Assembly: GCA_015183035.1 (NCBI GenBank)
Contig: JACZZP010000018.1
Coordinates: 1,426,001-1,490,000 of the forward strand
DNA length: 64,000 nucleotides
Direction: 5' to 3'
From: Meloidogyne chitwoodi
Taxonomy: Eukaryota; Nematoda; Chromadorea; Rhabditida; Meloidogynidae
The notes beneath the pieces are model-generated. The model was not told the DNA's origin. It saw only the letters and a program-made list of their open reading frames with translations, and searched no databases. Both the position numbers and the translations under genes were made by a program. The stretch's first letter is position 1. Each line of letters starts with the position of its first letter. Below, piece by piece: positions 34,028 to 46,713 of the stretch.

Positions 34028-35640
34028 ATTTTATTGCTAAGAACGCAAAATAAATAGTTACACTAAAAATTATATTTTATTTGCTTAACTATTAAAAATG
34101 ACGTTAAAATTACAGAATACCTACTCCTAATTTATGGACAAATTATATAACATTCAAAAGAGCTCATCAAGTTGAGTCCTCACACAACTATAATATTGAG
34201 TCCTAAAAATGCTTTCAATCTTTTGTTAATTTTTTGATCTCTCGTTATTCCGTTTTTATGAATTTTAATAAAGCTTTACAAATCTTAATTGTTTTAATTT
34301 TGGCATTTGGTAAGGTACTACTGAAACAGCTTTCTGAACATTTCCACCGAAAGAAAAATAAAATGAATTTTTTAGTACTCAACTGAGGTATTTACAACTG
34401 GGACTCCAATCAGTTGTGCCGGACTCACAAGGGAGCTCTCGGCCATTAAGATCACTTTTCTCTCTCTTTCTTTGAAGCGACCGTCAGCCTTTTTTCCTTC
34501 CTTCTTTCTTAGAGTAACAAATGAGAGAAGAGAGGTGATCTTAAGGGCGTAGTAAAGAGTAGAGAGAAGGGACGCTTTCAAAGAGTAAATGGAAATTTTT
34601 TTTGAAACTTTAAAAGCTCGTAACTTTTCAATACCTTAACTAGGGCAAGTAAAAATTTGGATTTTATATCTACTCGAAAAGCTCTTTCAAATGGTATAGG
34701 TTTTGTGAAAATCGGTGAGTGGCATGTTGATATGTTCCCTTTCAGTTGAACTGCTCCCTAAGTAAATATTTATAGATTTTTAGAGGCAAAAAGGAGGCAT
34801 TTTTCGAAGGCATAGAGAGACATTTTTAAAGATCAAATAAAATCTTTAAAACATGTGTAAAGTCAATTGATTTGATGCCTTATCGACAAATCATTTGACA
34901 GTGTCAACCTTCACTCATATATTTTTGTTTTTATACACAAAACACTTTAAAAAAGATTTAGAGAAAAAGAAAAGTTAGAGAAAAAGAATTGAGAATGTTA
35001 GAGAAAAAATAATGTAAAAGAGAAAATTATTGGGAGAGGAAGAGTCTTTTAGAGTTTTGAAATTTAAAAAATTCAAAAACTCGGTTAAAAGAATTGTTCA
35101 TATTTATTTATATTTTTTCTTTTAAATTTGAAGCTTTTCACCATAAATTGGAATTCACGAAACTTTCTTTGTCTCTGAACAACTTTTCAAATTTTTACAA
35201 TCTCCCAAACATTTTTAAAAATATTTAATAAATACTCTAATATCATTCTATATGTCTTTAATATAAAAATATTATAGAATGGGAAGGGTTTTATTTTCTG
35301 GGTCCACCCCTGAATATCGAAACCCTGAATATCTATTAGCCAATTGGTCTAATTGCCAATTCGGTCAAATCTCTTACCAACTAGTTGGTCCTGTGCAAAC
35401 TTGGACCTATTGGGAGTGTTTTATTACTTGACCGAATTGGCAGTTTGACCAATTGGCTAATTAGATATTCAGGGTTGATCCCAATTTTCTTATAGGCGTG
35501 CGTGCATCTAAATGTAAAATGTAAATTTATATGTGCAATGAAGCAGTTTTTAAATCAATTATTACATCTTTTCAATTCTTATATTAAAAATTAAAATTTA
35601 ATTTTTAATAAAATTTTATTGGAAAAACAATTTTTTTTAA
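34028..35640. other. Upstream region of member D
   Basis: The first half holds degraded repeats related to other foldbacks (AAAGAGCTCATCAAGTTGAG). From about 34770 the sequence matches the upstream segment of the other array units (GAGAAAAAGA..GTTAGAGA, CTAATATTCTTCTATATG). No coding sequence is supported; the open frame 34372-34581 has no recognisable features. Confidence 0.5.
35333..35474. mobile_element. Inverted-repeat element, CCCTGAATATCTA family
   Basis: Ends CCCTGAATATCTATTAGCCA and its complement, with several CAATTGG units between. An inverted copy is at 59393-59537; related degraded copies lie near 29330-29500 and 50900-51030. Confidence 0.8.
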
Positions 35641-35658
35641 ATTTTTTAGAAAAAAGAA

Positions 35659-37540
35659 ATGAAAAAATTGTTTCAAAAAATTGTATATTACTTTATTATT
35701 CAATGCTTATTAATTTTATTAGCTAATAATTTGGTTAAATCAATGAAATTGACTGTAAACACTGAAAGCTGTTCTACAAGTGGAAATGAAGGAAGAAACA
35801 ATTCTGTTATCAGAACAAGTAAAAATTTAATTTATTTTTTTCCAAGAAAAAAAAACATTCTTCTTTGAAAAGATTTTAAATAATTTAATTTTCATTCATT
35901 TAAATACACCTAAAAAAGTTGAAACAAAAAAAAACATTTTTAAACTAGAAAAAAAATCAAAATTTGTTATCTCCTTTTTCACTTTTTACGAAATTTAGAG
36001 AAAAAAGAAAATTCCCAAAATTTTTTTTTCAGATGATGAAAGCCTTAGCGAGTCAGAAATTAACAAAGAGTTGGAAAAATTGATCAGAAAAGGACTTTTA
36101 GAAGAAAATATTTTAGAAGAAAATCTTTCATTTAAAAAAGAATTGTTTGAAGAGTTGAAAAAACAAGTCAAAGAAGGAATTATAAATGAAAATATTTAAA
36201 AAAAAAATCTTTCAATTAAAATTGAAGAGTTGGAAATTAACCAAAAGTTGAAAGAACTTGTAAACTTTGAATTTGTTGAAGAAAATATTTTAAAAGAAGA
36301 TATTTTAGTTAAAAAGAAAGTGTTGAAAATTAGTGAAGAATTTGTAAAATTTACAGATGAAAAAATTCCTTTATTTAAAGAAGTGCTAAAAAAAATTAAA
36401 AAATTAAATCCAAAAATTATAAATTTATTTAAAAATAATAAAGGATTTGAAATGTTTAAAAAAATGGTTAAACAAGGGCAAGATAACGTAGAAAAAGAGT
36501 TGTATAAACTTGAAGGAAAAATAAAATTTATAAAAGAACGTATTAAATATTTGGAAAAAGCAATAAAAAATAAAAATGATGAAAAAATTAAAAATATAAA
36601 AGGAAAATTAATAGAACAACAAAATAGTCTTGAAAAGAATAATAAATTGATAAAAAATCAAAATATTTTGAAAGAAAAATTTGAGGTAAATTTATTGCTC
36701 CTCTACATTTCGTATTGCACGACATTTCATTTCTACTGCAAAAAAACTACATTTCGTTTACACGAGTCGATAATTTTTTGCTGCTGGGACGAAATGTCGT
36801 GCAATTTAGTGTAACATTTTGTAAGGACACGACATTAATTATTTAAATGGATTGGAGTTAAAGCCCTCGCCCACAGCAGTAAATCATTTGAACGAATGTC
36901 TTCTAGAAAACAAACTTAAAAGAGTTTAAAAAAGTTCTAAATAGTCCGGGAAAATTCTAGAAATTAAAAAATAATTTTACAAAATTCAATGATATACTGG
37001 CTGAGGATCGACTGATTCCCGAAAACCAAGAATTCCCGACATTTTTTGTCGGAAATTCCAATTCCCGTAGATCGGGAAGAAAATTTTTTTGGAATTCTTG
37101 TTCACAAATATTGAAATTTTTTTTCAAATGATCACTGGTTTGAAAAAATACACTTTTTGAATCCACTTATACTTTTACTTCTCTTACTTTACTTCACTTT
37201 TTTATATAAAAAAAATTTAATTAAATTTCAGAAACTGAAAAAAAGTCTAGAAAAATTAGAGAAAAACAGATTCAATATTTTATTAAAATTGAAAAGTTTA
37301 TGTGATTTTAATTTTAATTATTCATTATGCGGAATTGTTGAACGATATTTAAATGAATTAGGTATATCTATAAATGAGACTCAAATGACACAATCAAAAA
37401 AAGAAAAAAATAAAATGATGAAAGAAGAAATTAAAAATGTTTTAGAAGAATTGAAAGAAGAGTCGAAAAACGAAGAAAGTATTTTAGATAATTTAATGTC
37501 AAAAATATATAATATTAGTTTTATTCATAAACAAAACTGA
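35659..37540 (+). pseudogene. Secreted coiled-coil family, member D (in-frame stop)
   Basis: Exon 1 35659-35818 (signal peptide MKKLFQKIVYYFIIQC..NNLVKS), exon 2 36033-36685, exon 3 37232-37540. Exon 2 is open in a single frame except for TAA at 36197-36199; the preceding homologous repeat reads ATTTTAGAAGAAAAT where this reads ATTTAAAAAAAAAT, so a sense Leu codon appears to have become a stop. Downstream the module EVLKKIKKLNPKIINLFKNN and FEMFKKMVKQ is intact, and exon 3 has the KLKKSLEKLEKNRFNIL and ETQMTQSK motifs. Either a pseudogene or a protein truncated at about 108 residues. Confidence 0.8.
36690..36835. mobile_element. MITE with TACATTTCGT ends
   Basis: Palindromic element in an intron of member D with ACATTTCGT...ACGAAATGTCG ends and an internal TTTTTTGCTGCTGGGACG; a related copy is at 39486-39625. 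Confidence 0.7.
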
Positions 37541-37996
37541 CCAAACCATTTGAGTAAAATATAACAAAATTAAAATGTTCAAAAACTATATTCTAACCTC
37601 AAAATCCAACAAAATTTGAAAATCCAAAAATATGTATTCTTTCAAATAAAAAGGCTCGACAGTTTATTTTTCATTAAAACACTTTTTTGATACCTTTCTA
37701 TTAGAGAGTGCCTTTCTATTAGAGAGGATTCCCCTGTTAGAATTTTCCGTTATTCCATCCCTTTTATTTAAGTCCTTCATAATTATAATCCACCAAAAAC
37801 AAAAGAAAATACGAATTTATAATTAGAGAGACTCAAATGGGAAGGGATAACGAATACATACCATTTCAACCAATTTATTTAAAATTTCTTTAAATATTTT
37901 TATTATTATTATTTTTTAAATTTATTATTTCATTTGTATAAATTTTTTTGAAAACTTGTATTTTTAAATGAGTGTAATAATTTAATACTTTTGAGT

Positions 37997-38160
37997 AAAG
38001 ATAGGAACAGGATCGGGTCCCGATCCTGTTTCCTGATTTTTTTAGACATCGGGATCGTAATCGGGAATTCCCGATTTTCCCGATTCGGGTCCGTCCCGAT
38101 CGTTCAATTTTTAAATTTCCCGTTTCCCGATCCCGATTTTTTCAAAATTCCTATCTCTAC
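37997..38160. mobile_element. GC-rich palindromic MITE, GATAGGAA ends
   Basis: 164 bp with ends AAAGATAGGAA and TTCCTATCTCTAC and exact 8-bp duplications TTTTGAGT (37989-37996, 38161-38168). The interior is repeated CGGGATCGGG and TCCCGATCC. Related copies: 47972-48233, 49709-49905, 51375-51546. Confidence 0.9.
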
Positions 38161-38407
38161 TTTTGAGTTCAGTTGTGCTGGCTAATTGTCCAGTGCCCAA
38201 TTGTCTATAATTTTTTACCTATTTTACTTTTCCTAGTAACACTCCATATCCAACAATTATTTTATATTTTTTCTAAAAGTCAATTTTTTTTAAACATTTT
38301 TCCGCTTTTGCAATGTCAAAAAAAACTTTGGGTATTTAAAAATATTTTAACAGATCGTAAGAGTTTATTTATTGAATATATTATTTTTGAATGATGAATG
38401 TATGTAG

Positions 38408-38974
38408 TTACAACGGGAACTTATGCAGTTTAGGATAACACCCCATTTATTCGCAGAAAATTGGCGGAAACGGATGATCTATATATCATTCGAAAGAGCT
38501 CATCGAGTTGAATCGAATGGAACTACAATCATGGTCAAACAAAATATTAGCTGAGATATAGATCCATAAAAATCAAAAAAGCATAGGGGGAATAAGCTCC
38601 TCTGAGTGATTACCGCGGCTGCTCACACAAACTTAGACCTATTGCGTGTTTTATTACTTCTTCATTTCTGAGCCCATGGGCAGTTGGTCTTCACACAAAC
38701 TTGGCTCTATTTGGAGTGTTTTATCAGGAAAAATGAATTCGGCGGAAATAATTTTAAAAGCAGCCGCGGTAATCACTTAGAGGAGCTTACTCCCCTCTAT
38801 GGTTTTTCGATTTTCAGGGACCAATATCTTAGCCTGGAATTATGACTACGGGCTAGTTTTGTGTTATTCGATTCAACTCGATGAGCTCTTTCGAATGATA
38901 TATAGATCATCCGTTTCCGCCAATTTTCTGCGAATAAATGATGTGTTATCCTAAACTGCACAAGTTCCGTTACA
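38408..38974. mobile_element. Foldback element with about 200-bp inverted arms
   Basis: The arms include GCAGTTTAGGATAACAC, TTTATTCGCAGAAAATTGGC, GATCTATATATCATTCGAAA and AGAGCTCATCGAGTTGAATC, found in complement on the right. The middle holds a fragment of the CCCTGAAT-type repeat. No transposase sequence was seen. Confidence 0.85.
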
Positions 38975-39485
38975 GCGTTTTTATCCGTTTTTAAAGTCGA
39001 TCTACAGGGTAACGATAGGGTTTCGATCTATAGCGGTGAAGCCTGCCAAATTCTTATATTATATTAAATTAGGTATATATATTTATTATAAAGTTTCCCT
39101 TATAGTAAATTTCAAACAATGGATTCAAGTTTCTGCGAAGACAAAAAACTAACATTTTTATAAGTTTTTAATTTTAATAAATTAAATTTATTTAATAAAT
39201 ACATAAAAAATCAATTAATTTAATTTTTAAACGAAGACTATGGGCATAATTTAAATATTTTTTAAGAGACAGAAAGGGCATTCGAAGGAATAATTTATGG
39301 TCAGTTGAATAAATTCTTTCTTTAACACATGTTTAAAGTCAAATGATTTGATGCCTTAAGACAATCACATTTACAACGATTCAATCAGAGGGCATTATTT
39401 ATACACGAGAATTTAAAAAAGAATTAGAGAAAAAGAGGTTAGAGAGAATTGAGGGAATGTTATAGAAGAAAATAATGTAAAATGA

Positions 39486-39625
39486 GGCTTCTGTACATTT
39501 CGTGCACGACATTTCGTCTCAACTGCAAAAAAACTACATTTCGTTTACCCAAGCCCATGATTTTTTGCTGCTGGGACGAAATGTCGAGCAATAGTTTGCA
39601 CGAAATGTCGGGAACGAAAATGAAA
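39486..39625. mobile_element. MITE with TACATTTCGT ends, second copy
   Basis: Same internal TTTTTTGCTGCTGGGACG and ACGAAATGTCG ends as 36690-36835, inserted in the upstream segment of member E. Confidence 0.7.
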
Positions 39626-41973
39626 TTCTTGTGAGAGAAGGGTATTTTAGAGTCTGAAATATAAAATGAATGTTTTAAATGTTTAAAAATTCTTTTTTAA
39701 ATTCAGATCTAATAAAAAACTCAATTAAAAGAATTGGTCTTTTCCGTAATTTTTCGAACACAAAAGTCCGTAGGTTTTATCCGCAAGTTAAAATTTATAT
39801 AGCTTTTCACCATAAATTTAAATCCTCCAAATTTCTGTCTCTGACCAAATGTTCGTATTTCCACCATCTTCTAGCATTTTTAAAAATATTTAATTTTTTA
39901 ATAAATACTCTAATATTCTTCTATATATCTTAATATATAGAAGGGGAGGAGTTTATATTTAATTTTCTTATAGGCGTGCGTGTCTTCTCTCCCTCAAGAG
40001 TCCATATAAATTAAAATGAAAATTCTGGGAAATCAAGCAGTCTTTAAATTTAAAAAAATTAAACATTTCATATTATATCTGCCCTGTTCTTATATTAAGT
40101 TAAAATTTAATTTTTTATTAAATTACAGTGGGAGAAACAATTTTTTTTAATTTTTTAGAAAAAAAAGAAATGAAAAAATTGTTTCAAAAAATTGTATATT
40201 ATTTTATTATTCAATGCTTGTTAGTTTTGTTAGCTATTAATTTGGTTAAATCAATGAAATTGACTGGAGGAAATAATGAAATTGAAGATATTAAAAGTGA
40301 AGGAGAAAGCCGTATGAATCTTTTAAAAGATAATATTAGTGAAAAAATCGAAGGAAATGGTGGTCAAGGAAAAAAAAGAGTTAGATTTGTTGATCAAGAA
40401 AGCAAAGAAAAGGAAATTGAAAAAGAAATTGTTCGCGAACAAAGTAAAATTTTATTTTATTTTTCTCAAAAGTCTTTTTTCTTTTTAAAAAAGACTTTAA
40501 TTTTTAATAAAAAAAATAATTCTTCATCCTTTTAAACCAAAAAATCCGCAAGTTCATCGAAAAAATCCGCCAAGAGCTTATTATAATAGAAAATTTTTGT
40601 TAATGTTCATATTTTTGCTATTAGATTTTAACAATTTATTATTGAAAATAAGTAATAAATTGTTAAAATTCTGTGGAAGAAAAATCATAATTAACCTTCA
40701 TTTGGTTTAGTGGTCTAACGCCCCGAAGGCGAAAATTTTTTAGAATTTAAATGCACTTTAGTTAATAAAAATTTTATAAAAGATAGAAGCTCCATTCTGC
40801 CAAAATAATTGGTAAGCAGCCTTGGTAAAAAGCTAGTTTTAATCGCTCATAATTTTTCAAAACCAATCAAATCCAATTATTTTGGTTTTATTTGACTCAG
40901 CTCAATGAGTTCTTTCGAATGCTATCACTTGTACATAATAAAAAAATTTTGAAAATTTGAAAAAAGGAATACAAACGACAAGAGTCCTCCGATTTGTCAA
41001 AAGAGTTGGCTACAGCGTATCAAATATTTCAAGTCATTTTTTGAGTGTAAAATATTTTTTAGCGAATAAATGGAATAATACATGTCCTCTAATTCTCTTC
41101 CTTTGTTACCCCCATTTCACTTTTCCAAAATCTAATACCTAAAAAGAAATGAAAGTTTTGAGAAAAATGAAAAAAAAACCTTAATATATTCCTTACAAAC
41201 TTTTGTATCCACTCAAATATTTTTAAGAAAATAAAGTTTCAAGATTTTAAATTTAATTTTTTTTAATTCAATTTAACAAAAAATAAATAAATTTTGAAAC
41301 ATTACTTTTTCGAAAAAATTTTAAAATTTATTTAAAAATTTTAAAATTTAGAAAAAATACCTGCTGAATTAGTATTTAAAAATTTAAAGGAAAAAAATGA
41401 TAAAAAAAATGATAAAATTAATGATGAGTTTGCAAAATTAAAAGAAGAAAATATAAAAAATAAAATTATAAAAAATTTGGGAAAAGAATTAAAAAAAATA
41501 AATTCAAAAATTATAAAATTATTTAAAAGTGAAAAAGAATTTGAAATGTTAAAAGTAATGGTGGAAGAAAAAGAAAAGGAAGTGGAAAATGAATTAAATA
41601 AACTTAAAGAAACAAATTTAAAAAAAAATGAAAAAAAACAGAAGATTAAAGAGGAAAATAATTTTAAAGAAAAATTAAAGGTATGTATCCTCCCCAATTT
41701 TTTTTTTTGGAAAATTTCTCTTTATAAGATAATTTCTTCTATACAAATTACTCTTTTAGCGGAAATTTCCTTCCAAAATAGAAGGGAAAAATTGCAAATA
41801 CTAAAAACAAAGTTGTATTTTAAAACTTTTTATTCATAAATTAAAGAATATTTTGGATAATTTTATAAAGATTATTCTAAATATAATCAATTTTGTAAAT
41901 TAAATTATTATTTGGGGGATTTTCCGCTAAAAGAGAAATTTTTGCAAAATCTGAAGAATTTTCCGTACACAAA

Positions 41974-42080
41974 TGCAGTGTTCTCCTGACCGGCCTTTTT
42001 GCTGTCACAAAAGTGATCTGAACAGAGAGCCCGGTCAGGTCACTTTTGGTCATAAAAGAAACCTGAACAAGAGAACATTG
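41974..42080. mobile_element. Short hAT-like MITE with CAGTGTT ends
   Basis: Ends CAGTGTTCTCCTGACCGG and, on the right, a complement ending GAGAACATTG. The related element 59053-59141 shares the TGACCGG core. Confidence 0.65.
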
Positions 42081-42303
42081 TAGCAGTGAAAGCATCCCTC
42101 TAATTAACTCTCAAAGTATTTGAGTATAAAAACACACCGAAGAGAAGTTAAAGGTTCAAGATAAAGTTGAGGAAATATAAAAAATAATTTTATACAAGTC
42201 AAAATATTCCAGAACAGACTATAGTGAACCCTTTAAAAATCCAACCAGTGGAAACTTTTATTTCTTTTACTACTTTTAGATTAATAAGTTAATTGAGAAA
42301 AAA

Positions 42304-42499
42304 GGTACCCGATCTAACGCAAGGCCGGTTTGCCGCAGGGCTATAATTTTATTTATAAATATAGAATCTTGCGACATTTGGTACCATTCGATTTGTCTTG
42401 ACGAGTTGCTTAGAATGGTACCAAATGTCGCAAGATTATATATTTAGAAGAAATTATAGCCCTGCGACAACTCGACCTTGCGTTAGACTGGCCTGTACC
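42304..42499. mobile_element. Long palindromic element in member E intron
   Basis: Nearly perfect palindrome of about 195 bp: GGTACCCGATCTAACGCAAG, CAGGGCTATAATTT, TCTTGCGACATTTGGTACC and their complements. No clear target duplication. Confidence 0.75.
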
Positions 42500-42818
42500 C
42501 GGGAAAAATATTATAGCCTAAAAAACAAATCTTTTGTTTTTTCGGTCTCAAATGCACCTTTTTATAAATAAAAAATTAAAAAAAATTATATTTCAGAAAT
42601 TGAATTCAAGTCTAAAAAAATTAGATGAAAACAAATTCAATATTCTATTAAAATTGAAAGATTTATGTTTTAAGAACAATGATGAAAAATGCAAAATTGT
42701 TAATGATTATTTAAAGAAATTGTTATGTATTCAATCTGGCGAGAAGGATGAAACTGAAAAGACAAATATAGAAAATGAAATTAAAAAAGAAATAGAGCAA
42801 GTTTTAGAGGAATTGAAA

Positions 42819-43377
42819 GGTAAATGTCCAGTTGACTGCCTACCTGTCCGCAAAGAGAATTCGCTCTTTTCTTTCCTTCTCTTGCATTTTTGGCGTTAGG
42901 AGAAGTGCACGCTTATTTTTCCTCTACACTGTAATATTTATGCCTTTTGGCACTTTGAAAGAAAGGGATAAAATAATTAAAATTAATTAATAATAAAGTG
43001 ATTAAGATTCAGAATTGTCCGTCAGATGAGACATATTACAGAAACTGAATTACTTAAATATTTGTCCTTTTACTGGTTTTTATCCCTTCTTTATAATCCC
43101 ATAAAAGTTGTTATCCACCTAATCTTCTAGAAATAAATTTGAGAATGTTGTCCCAAATTTATGTTCTTTGATTATTAATCTTTGGTCACTTTTAAAATAA
43201 ATATATTTTCACTTTTTATTAATTATTTTATCCCTTTCTTTCAAAGTGCCAAAAGGCATAAATATTAGTGTAGAGGAAAAATAAGCGTGCACTTCTCCAA
43301 CGCCAAAAATGCAAGAGAAGGAAAGAAAAGAGCGAATTCTCTTTGCGGACAGGTAGGCAGTCAACTGGACATTTACC
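42819..43377. mobile_element. Merlin-like MITE inserted in coding sequence of member E
   Basis: 559 bp with inverted ends of more than 100 bp, starting GGTAAATGTCCAGTTGACTG. The 9-bp duplications GAATTGAAA lie on both sides (42810-42818, 43378-43386). GG...CC ends with an 8-9-bp duplication fit the Merlin group; no transposase remains. Confidence 0.93.
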
Positions 43378-44629
43378 GAATTGAAACATTTAGAGCCATC
43401 TCTTATGGAAAAAATAATACATCCTAGTAAATTTTTCCAAAAAAAGAAGCCTACAAATGTGAAAATTTAAGAACAATACAAAAATATGAAAACAGACTAA
43501 ACTATTTGAGTAAAATATAACAAAAGTACATAAAATGTTCAAAAACTATAAAACCTATAATCCAACAAAATGTGTAAATCAAAAAATATATATTCTTTCA
43601 ATTATAAAAAGGCATGAGTTTATTTTACATTAAAACACTTTTTTGGGTGCCTTTCTATTAGAGAGTGCTTGTTTATTAGAGAGGATTCCCAATTAGAACT
43701 TTTCCGTTATTCCGGTATTTCATTGAAATCTTTCAGAATTATAATCCACCAAAAAACAAACAGAAAAATACGAAGTATAATCAGAGAGACTCAAATGGGA
43801 GGGTAATAGAGTACTTATTATATTTCAATAGAAATTCTATTTATTAGATAATGGAACGGGAAAGGTCTCTGTTTCGGTTTTTGGGGCGATCATTTAATAT
43901 ATTCCAAATTCCCCCGGTCCACATTTTTCCAAAATTATGGTCTAGTAAATATTTGTGAATGTCTTTTTATTAGAAAGAATAAATATTTATTTATTTATTA
44001 TATTCAAATTTCTAGTAAGTTTTTTTAACTAAAATTTGTTTGAAAGTCCCCGCTCTTTAAATGTAAAAAACTACCAAACCATTTATTCAATTTATTTAAA
44101 TTAATTTATTAGTCATGAAAAGTTGAAATTTGAATAGAAAAATTAAAAAGAATTTAAAAAATTACACATAAAATTCGAGTATTTTTTTAGAAAATTTTAG
44201 AAATTATTCAAATTTCAACTTACTGTTCAATTTTAGAAATTTTTTTTATTTTTAAATTTATTTATTTTAGTCAAAATATACTCCCCAACTTTTATTTATT
44301 TAACAAAATTCAATTTTATTAAAACAATTATTTATATTAAATACAATTTATCTAAAATTTTAGTTAGTTATTTTTATTATTTATTTTTTAAATTTATTTC
44401 ATTTGTATAAATTTTTTTGGGAAAATTTGTATTTTTAAATGAATGTAATAATTTCTACGAAACGAATCGAATGGTATGTATTGGATATGGGTGGTGGTCT
44501 TTTATAGACACCTTTAACGGTCTAGTCAACATACTATATAAGCACCAGTAAAATAACCAGTCTAAGAGTTAACCCTCAATCAACACCTCAAACCTATTCT
44601 CTACTTCACTTCTATTGTATTGGCAGGCC

Positions 44630-44830
44630 GACATTTCCGGACCGACACTTCCGGACCAACGCTTCTGGACTCAAACTTCTGGTCCAAAACTTGGCTATAT
44701 ATTTAGTACCATGCTACAAAGTTGTTGAATAAATTATTATACCAATTTGTCCTTTAAAGAGGGAAATAAACTAATTTCTTTGTAAGCTTTTGTGGGCGTC
44801 CGGAAATGTCGGTCCGGAAGTGTCGCTCTA
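44630..44830. mobile_element. Inverted-repeat element, GACATTTCCGGACC ends
   Basis: Left arm GCCGACATTTCCGGACCGAC, right arm GTCCGGAAATGTCGGTCCGG. ATTGTATT occurs close to both sides. Boundaries approximate. Confidence 0.6.
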
Positions 44831-45714
44831 CCATTGTATTTGCTCTGTGATAAACCTGTTTGCCTGTTGCTCGACTACTTCTTCAGTAAATCTCGGACAT
44901 TTGTACTTAAGTAGGACACTTAAGTTACAACAGTATTTATTACATGTTTTTAGCTCGGACCCGATATACTAAAGAACAGCAAAAAATATTTTTTTAATTA
45001 ATAATACGGAATATACTTCCCTTAAATAAATTTTTTAATTTTATTTAATTAATTTAATTTAAATTTATAAAAAATCAATTAATTTAATTTTAAATGTCAT
45101 TTATCTAAAAAATTTAAAAAGGGAGACAATGAAGGGAATTGTAAAATTGATTTTTAAGAGGCAAAAGAACATTTTTCTAAGGCATTGTTAAAGGTCAAAT
45201 AAATAAATTTTTATTTAAAATAATTATAAAGTCAAATGATTTGATGTTTTACAGATAAATCATTTGACATTGCCAATCATTCAATCAGAAGACATTATTC
45301 GTTTTATAGATGAAAATTTAAAAAAGAATTAGAGAAAAAGAGGTTAGAGAGAAGAGAGGGAATGTTAGAGAGGAAAATAATGTAAAATGAAATTATTGAA
45401 GAAAAGGGTATTTTAGAGTCTAAGAGATTAAATTTAAAATAAAAACAAACCCGACATTTACGAACCACTGACCGTAAAAAAATTCTACAAAAAAATTCTT
45501 AAAAATCTTTATAAATCTCTGAATTGAAAAAATTGATATTATTGAAGGCCCATGATCATTATTAATAAAATATTGGTAATCTTTTGTTATTAATGTCGGG
45601 TCCGCAAATGTCGGCCCACAAAATTTTTTAATAAAAAACGATTAAATTTTTTATAAATTCAGAGCAAAAAATAAAAAATTGAAAAACTCAGTTATAAGAA
45701 GAACGGCAATCCTT

Positions 45715-46138
45715 CGGAATTGTGGTCCCTTCGAAGAAAAAATCTAAAAATTTTAGAAACTTGTTTTTAGGGGTAATTTGTGGCGGAGATCACGAATCTG
45801 AACTCAGATTTTGTTTAACACTTGATTTTATCAATGATTTTTAGTTAATCATGTGGATGATTTACGATTTTTAATCGCTCGTAATTCGGTCCATATTCAT
45901 TTCTATAAAACATAAGTGGTCCGATTCATCTCAATGAGACGAATCGAATAGATGTCTTTTTTCCGCTGAAAAATTATTTTTTCAAAAAATCAAGTACTTG
46001 ATTAAAAATCATAGATAAAATCAAGTGGTAGACAAAATCTGACCTCAGATTCGTGATCAGCGTCCCAAATTACTCCAAGAAACATGTTTTCAGAATTATT
46101 TAATTTTTTTGATGGGACCACAATTCCGAAGGATTGCC
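45715..46138. mobile_element. Merlin-like MITE upstream of member F
   Basis: 424 bp with ends GGCAATCCTTCGGAATTGTG and its complement, and exact 8-bp duplications AGAAGAAC on both sides (45707-45714, 46139-46146). Diverged related sequence lies at about 54700-55000. Confidence 0.9.
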
Positions 46139-46713
46139 AGAAGAACATTTGTTTTTCTATATTATACATTAATTCGAATAAATGTTTTTTCAAATTTATG
46201 AATCTTCACTATAAATTTAAATTTCCCAAATTTTTATCTCTGTCCAACTTTTCGGAAATTTAAACAATTTTCTAACATTTTTAAAAATATTTAAAATAAA
46301 TACTCTAATATTCTTCTATACCTATATTTTTTAATATAAAAAGGGAGGAGTTTATTTAATTTTCTTATATGCGTGCGTGTCTTCTCTCATTCAAAATGAG
46401 TCCATATAAATTAAAATGAAAATTTTAGCAAATCAAGCAGTCTTTGAATTCTTTAAAAACCTTTTTATTATATCTCCTCTGTTCTTATATTAAATTAACT
46501 TTTTCTTATTTTAAATTATAATTGAGGTCAGTTCAAAAAAGTTAATTCAACAGAGTTTGTTCATTCAGAGCTCTAAGAATATTGAAAATAGTGTATTCTC
46601 GGAATGTAAATTGTCCAGAAGGTTAATTGCCCCGACATGTTTAAAAATCTAAATTTTTTTAAAAATATATTTTTTTAATTATTTAAAAAAATAAATTTTT
46701 TAGAGAAAAAGAA

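Larger units (their letters stand above)
40170..43470 (+). pseudogene. Secreted coiled-coil family, member E (last exon interrupted)
   Basis: Exons 40170-40443, 41352-41680 and 42597 onward. The signal peptide is MKKLFQKIVYYFIIQC..NLVKS. The exon 2 module reads ELKKINSKIIKLFKSE-FEMLKVMVEE. Exon 3 reads KLNSSLKKLDENKFNIL, then CKIVNDYLKKL and VLEELK. Right after EELK a 559-bp transposon (42819-43377) is inserted; after its second target duplication the frame continues with HLEPSLMEKIIHPSKFF to TAA at 43468-43470, which aligns with the tail of member D. As it stands the protein ends with about 26 transposon-encoded residues (stop at 42897-42899). It may still be expressed as a chimeric form. 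Confidence 0.8.

Noticed and set aside
34372..34581. Minus-strand 69-aa open frame
   Set aside because: No homologue, no splice context, and the sequence lies in degraded repeat.
44790..44972. 60-aa open frame with several cysteines
   Set aside because: It starts inside an inverted-repeat element and shows no recognisable zinc-finger spacing.
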